Positions 5,549 to 7,866 of a DNA stretch of 7,866 nucleotides are shown here, piece after piece. The stretch is from Bacteroidetes bacterium GWA2_31_9b. GTDB taxonomy: Bacteria > Bacteroidota > Bacteroidia > Bacteroidales > UBA12077. Every line of letters starts with the position of its first letter. Position 1 is the first letter of the stretch. The stretch covers positions 192 through 8,057 of the forward strand of contig MENE01000122.1 in NCBI GenBank assembly GCA_001769005.1, given 5' to 3'. The position numbers and the translations under genes are program-made. Under the pieces are notes generated by a model that was given only the letters and a program-made list of their open reading frames with translations, made no database searches and was not told where the DNA came from.

Positions 5549-6556
5549 ATGAATCGATTATATCCATTGAAATTCGAACCAATTATTAAAGAAAAAATTT
5601 GGGGAGGAACACGTCTAAAATCAATTTTAAACAAGCCGTTTGACTCAAATAAAAAAATTGGCGAAAGCTGGGAGATTTCTGGAATTGAAGAAAATGTATC
5701 TGTTGTTGAAAATGGTTTCTTAGCCGGCAATGACTTACAGGAAATTATTGAAATTTACATGGGCGACCTCGTTGGCGATCGAGTATTTGACGAATTCGGC
5801 CTTGACTTTCCGTTGCTAATAAAGTTTATAGATGCAACTGATGTTTTGTCTGTTCAGGTTCATCCTGACGATACGCTTGCTGCGAAGCGTCACGAATCAT
5901 TAGGAAAAACTGAAATGTGGTATATTGTTGATGCCGAAAAAGACAGTAAAACAATTTCCGGGTTAAACCATGAAATGGATAAAGCACATTATTTAAATCA
6001 TCTGAAAAATAATGAGTTAAAAGATATTATGAATTATCACGATACAAAACCCGGTGATGTTTTTTATATTCCTGCAGGAAGAATACACGCAATTGGTGCA
6101 GGTGTTTTACTGGCAGAAATACAACAATCGTCGGATATAACTTACAGAATTTACGATTGGGATAGAAAAGATGATAGCGGAAATTCTCGTGAATTACACA
6201 ACGATTTGGCTTTAGATGCAATCGATTTTAAAAAACACACGAACTATAAAACCAATTACAAATCGATAAAAAATCAATCTTCGAAAATATTAAGCACACC
6301 TTATTTTCAAACTAACATTATTGAATTTGATACAAAAATTGAAAAGGATTATGTACTTCTTGATTCATTTGTAATTTTTATGTGTATCGAAGGTGAATTT
6401 GAAATAGAATATTATGATACAGAACGAATTAAAGTAAAAAAAGGCGAAACTATTTTAATTCCGGCAGTTATTGAACATTTAAACCTTATACCTGTTGTTC
6501 AGAGTAAAGTATTAGAAATCTTTATACCTGAACCAGAAAATGATAACTCAAAATAA
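5549..6556 (+). CDS. manA: Mannose-6-phosphate isomerase, class I
   Basis: A cytosolic zinc enzyme of the cupin superfamily that interconverts fructose 6-phosphate and mannose 6-phosphate, feeding GDP-mannose and surface-glycan synthesis or allowing growth on mannose. At 335 residues it belongs to the short type found in Firmicutes and Bacteroidota. KIWGGTRL at 16-23 is the family's N-terminal signature. Likely zinc ligands are Gln103 and His105 in SVQVHPDD, Glu122 in KTEMWYIV, and His180 in IPAGRIHAIGAG. Arg200 in ITYRIYDWDR matches the catalytic arginine. The second cupin half (about 250-330) ends with GETILIPAVIEHL. ATG 5549 gives MNRLYPLKFEPII, the expected start. It lies 6 bp after the Dabb gene, and its last 17 bp overlap the DCC gene, so all three are very likely one operon. 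Confidence 0.95.
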   Translation: MNRLYPLKFEPIIKEKIWGGTRLKSILNKPFDSNKKIGESWEISGIEENVSVVENGFLAGNDLQEIIEIYMGDLVGDRVFDEFGLDFPLLIKFIDATDVLSVQVHPDDTLAAKRHESLGKTEMWYIVDAEKDSKTISGLNHEMDKAHYLNHLKNNELKDIMNYHDTKPGDVFYIPAGRIHAIGAGVLLAEIQQSSDITYRIYDWDRKDDSGNSRELHNDLALDAIDFKKHTNYKTNYKSIKNQSSKILSTPYFQTNIIEFDTKIEKDYVLLDSFVIFMCIEGEFEIEYYDTERIKVKKGETILIPAVIEHLNLIPVVQSKVLEIFIPEPENDNSK

Positions 6557-6956
6557 TAGCAATAAGGGACTACTAATTTTTGATGGATATTGTATTTTGT
6601 GTTCGTGGTCGGTTCGATTTATCCTAAAACGAGATAAAAAAGATTATTTCAGGTATGTGGCTTTGCAATCGGAGTATGCAAAGCAAATTATTTCATCGTA
6701 TAATTTACCTGTTGATTTCGACAAATCAATCGTTTTAATTTCTGAAAATAAAATCTGGCTAAAGTCGGACGCTGTTTTGCAAGTTGTTTCCAGATTAAAT
6801 GGTATTTGGCCAATTTTCGGAATATTTAGAATAATCCCAAAACGAATGCGAGATTCTGTTTATATGCTTATTTCAAAATATAGATATAAGTTATTTGGGA
6901 AAAGAAACGATTGTTATATCCCTGAAAAGAAAGATATGCAAAAATATATTTTTTAA
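6540..6956 (+). CDS. DCC family (DUF393) thiol-disulfide oxidoreductase-like protein
   Basis: A 138-residue protein of the DCC (DUF393) family, named for its conserved Asp and two Cys. FDGYCILCSWSV at 14-25 holds Asp15 and the CxxC-type pair Cys18/Cys21, a thioredoxin-like redox site. ALQSE at 41-45 and the C-terminal RNDCYIP at 122-128 are also typical of the family. A hydrophobic stretch, IWPIFGIFRIIP at 89-100, is probably amphipathic rather than a full membrane span. Substrates are not known. The only suitable start is ATG 6540, which lies inside the end of manA (17-bp overlap, different frame), so translation is probably coupled to manA. The stop codon overlaps the stop of the convergent DUF4924 gene within TTAA at 6953-6956. 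The family call is firm; a true redox role is inferred from the CxxC. Confidence 0.88.
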   Translation: MITQNNSNKGLLIFDGYCILCSWSVRFILKRDKKDYFRYVALQSEYAKQIISSYNLPVDFDKSIVLISENKIWLKSDAVLQVVSRLNGIWPIFGIFRIIPKRMRDSVYMLISKYRYKLFGKRNDCYIPEKKDMQKYIF

Positions 6957-7495
6957 AACTCAATCTCACCTTTTTCAATTTGCATATATTTTTTGCTTAG
7001 TAAGGCTATTAACTTACTAATATGTTGCATTGCATCAGCAGTTTCCGGGCTTATTGATTTATTCTGAATTCGATACATGAGCAATCCAAACAATGCATTG
7101 AAGCATGCTTCTATTTCATTTCCAGAAGTTTGTCCGGGTTTGTTTAATAACTCATCAATGCCTGGCTTGCTTAAGTTGTAAGTCTGAATATATTGTTGTT
7201 CATCGTCGGTATTTATCATTCGTAAATGCAAATCATACAAATCGTTAATTGAATTTAATACAAATTGCAAATGTCCTTTTTCAATTATATTTTCATCTTT
7301 CATCATGGCAATTAATCCGATATACCAATCTTTCATTTCTTTTTTAACAGAATCGGGTTGCTCGAATTTTAAAATAATATTCTGATAAATTTTATCGATA
7401 TCAAAATTTAAAACACGAATCAGATGTTCTATTTGCCACATGTATAAAATATACTCGGCAATGTTTTCTTTTTTCTTTGCTTTTGCAATAATCAT
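6953..7495 (-). CDS. DUF4924 family protein, function unknown
   Basis: A 180-residue, apparently all-helical soluble protein that I recognise as the Bacteroidota family DUF4924 from its N-terminus, MIIAKAKKKENIAEYILYMW. Other conserved-looking blocks are GHLQFVLNSINDLYDLHLRM at 74-93 and EIEACFNALFGLLMYR at 127-142, followed by SISPETADAM at 147-156. There is no signal peptide, membrane span, catalytic motif or zinc cluster, so no reaction can be proposed. It lies 10 bp behind the Hsp15-like gene in the same direction and is probably co-transcribed, which hints at a role near ribosomes or RNA, but only by association. Its stop shares the TTAA at 6953-6956 with the stop of the convergent DCC gene. 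Confidence 0.85.
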   Translation of the reverse strand: MIIAKAKKKENIAEYILYMWQIEHLIRVLNFDIDKIYQNIILKFEQPDSVKKEMKDWYIGLIAMMKDENIIEKGHLQFVLNSINDLYDLHLRMINTDDEQQYIQTYNLSKPGIDELLNKPGQTSGNEIEACFNALFGLLMYRIQNKSISPETADAMQHISKLIALLSKKYMQIEKGEIEF

Positions 7496-7505
7496 AAAAA
7501 CTAAA

Positions 7506-7866
7506 TTATTGATTTTTCTTTAAATGATCGATTAACCTTCGCTCTCGTTTTGTAGGTCTTCCCACTCCCCGATCTCGTAATTCGAACCCAATATGATTTT
7601 TCATATCGAGTTTTGCTTTTTCTTCTTCAGAAGTTAAATCTTCGACATAATCGACAACTATTTTTGCCGATTGCCTGTTGCCGAGTAATCCTTTAATTTT
7701 ATATTGATAAGTTACTGGTGGACGTTTTACAATAACCAATTCACCAACTTTTATTATTCGTGATGGTTTTACCTGTACATCGTTCATAACAATTCTACCT
7801 TTTTTACATGCTTCAGCAGCCTGGCTGCGGGTTTTAAATATCCGCACAGCCCATAACCATTTGTCG
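7506..7866 (-). CDS. hslR: Hsp15-like S4-domain RNA-binding protein (5' end cut by window edge)
   Basis: The frame is open to the right edge, so the first few codons are missing. The first full codons read DKWLWAVRIFKTRSQAAEAC, the classic start of Hsp15 (usually preceded by only a few residues such as M-R-I). A GTG at 7847 can be read as a start, but it encodes the internal Val of WLWAV and would cut off the first S4 helix. The S4 RNA-binding domain covers about the first 55 residues (through KKGRIVMNDVQVKPSRIIKVGELVIVKR), and the basic tail GRPTKRERRLIDHLKK is typical of the family. About 120 of perhaps 123 residues are present. Hsp15 in E. coli rescues stalled 50S subunits that still carry a nascent chain on tRNA; the same role is likely here but inferred. 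DUF4924 follows after 10 bp in the same direction. Confidence 0.92.
   Translation of the reverse strand, partial: DKWLWAVRIFKTRSQAAEACKKGRIVMNDVQVKPSRIIKVGELVIVKRPPVTYQYKIKGLLGNRQSAKIVVDYVEDLTSEEEKAKLDMKNHIGFELRDRGVGRPTKRERRLIDHLKKNQ

Noticed and set aside
5530..6221. Minus-strand open frames inside manA (66 and 64 codons)
   Set aside because: They are antisense to the zinc-ligand region of an intact mannose-6-phosphate isomerase and look like chance frames.
1..7866. Defence island, prophage or other mobile system
   Set aside because: All twelve genes belong to housekeeping or phylum-wide families with uniform AT-rich composition; no integrase, transposase, toxin-antitoxin or nuclease-effector module is visible.

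Overview
The window is AT-rich and compactly packed with housekeeping genes. It looks like a chromosomal segment of a member of the Bacteroidota, probably in or near the Bacteroidales/Marinilabiliales. Four things point that way: families largely confined to that phylum (DUF6089, DUF4924); the order pdxJ / CBS protein / NAD kinase / DUF6089, which I recall from many genomes of the phylum; promoter cores of the phylum's TAnnTTTG type (in place of TATAAT); and A-rich gene leaders without clear Shine-Dalgarno sites. I see no rRNA, tRNA, CRISPR array, insertion sequence, integrase or phage gene.

Left block (about 1-2880). A leftward cluster carries a CBS/ACT-like protein, NAD kinase (nadK) and, behind its own predicted promoter and a terminator-like hairpin, the start of a DUF6089 outer-membrane barrel protein that runs off the left edge. 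pdxJ (vitamin B6 synthesis) is divergent from the CBS gene. The two predicted promoters lie head-on over the same roughly 45 bp. The block links NADP supply, PLP supply, a possible nucleotide-sensing regulator and the cell envelope.

Middle block (about 2883-5160). After a 100-bp gap filled by a degenerate hairpin repeat comes a rightward alpha/beta hydrolase of the YbfF/ABHD11 kind. It converges on a leftward pair, uridine kinase (udk) and a PolB-like DEDDy 3'-5' exonuclease.

Right block (about 5240-7866). A tight rightward operon encodes a Dabb-family protein, a class I mannose-6-phosphate isomerase (manA) and a DCC-family thiol-redox protein whose start lies inside the manA end. It converges, with overlapping stop codons, on a leftward pair: DUF4924 and an Hsp15-like S4 RNA-binding protein. 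The Hsp15 gene runs off the right edge; its true start is just outside the window.

No clearly new biological system is visible. The points most worth a second look are the overlapping head-on promoters, the hairpin repeat between pdxJ and the hydrolase, the 8-bp repeat across the CBS stop codon, the PdxJ active-site differences from the E. coli enzyme, and the unexplained DUF4924-Hsp15 pairing.
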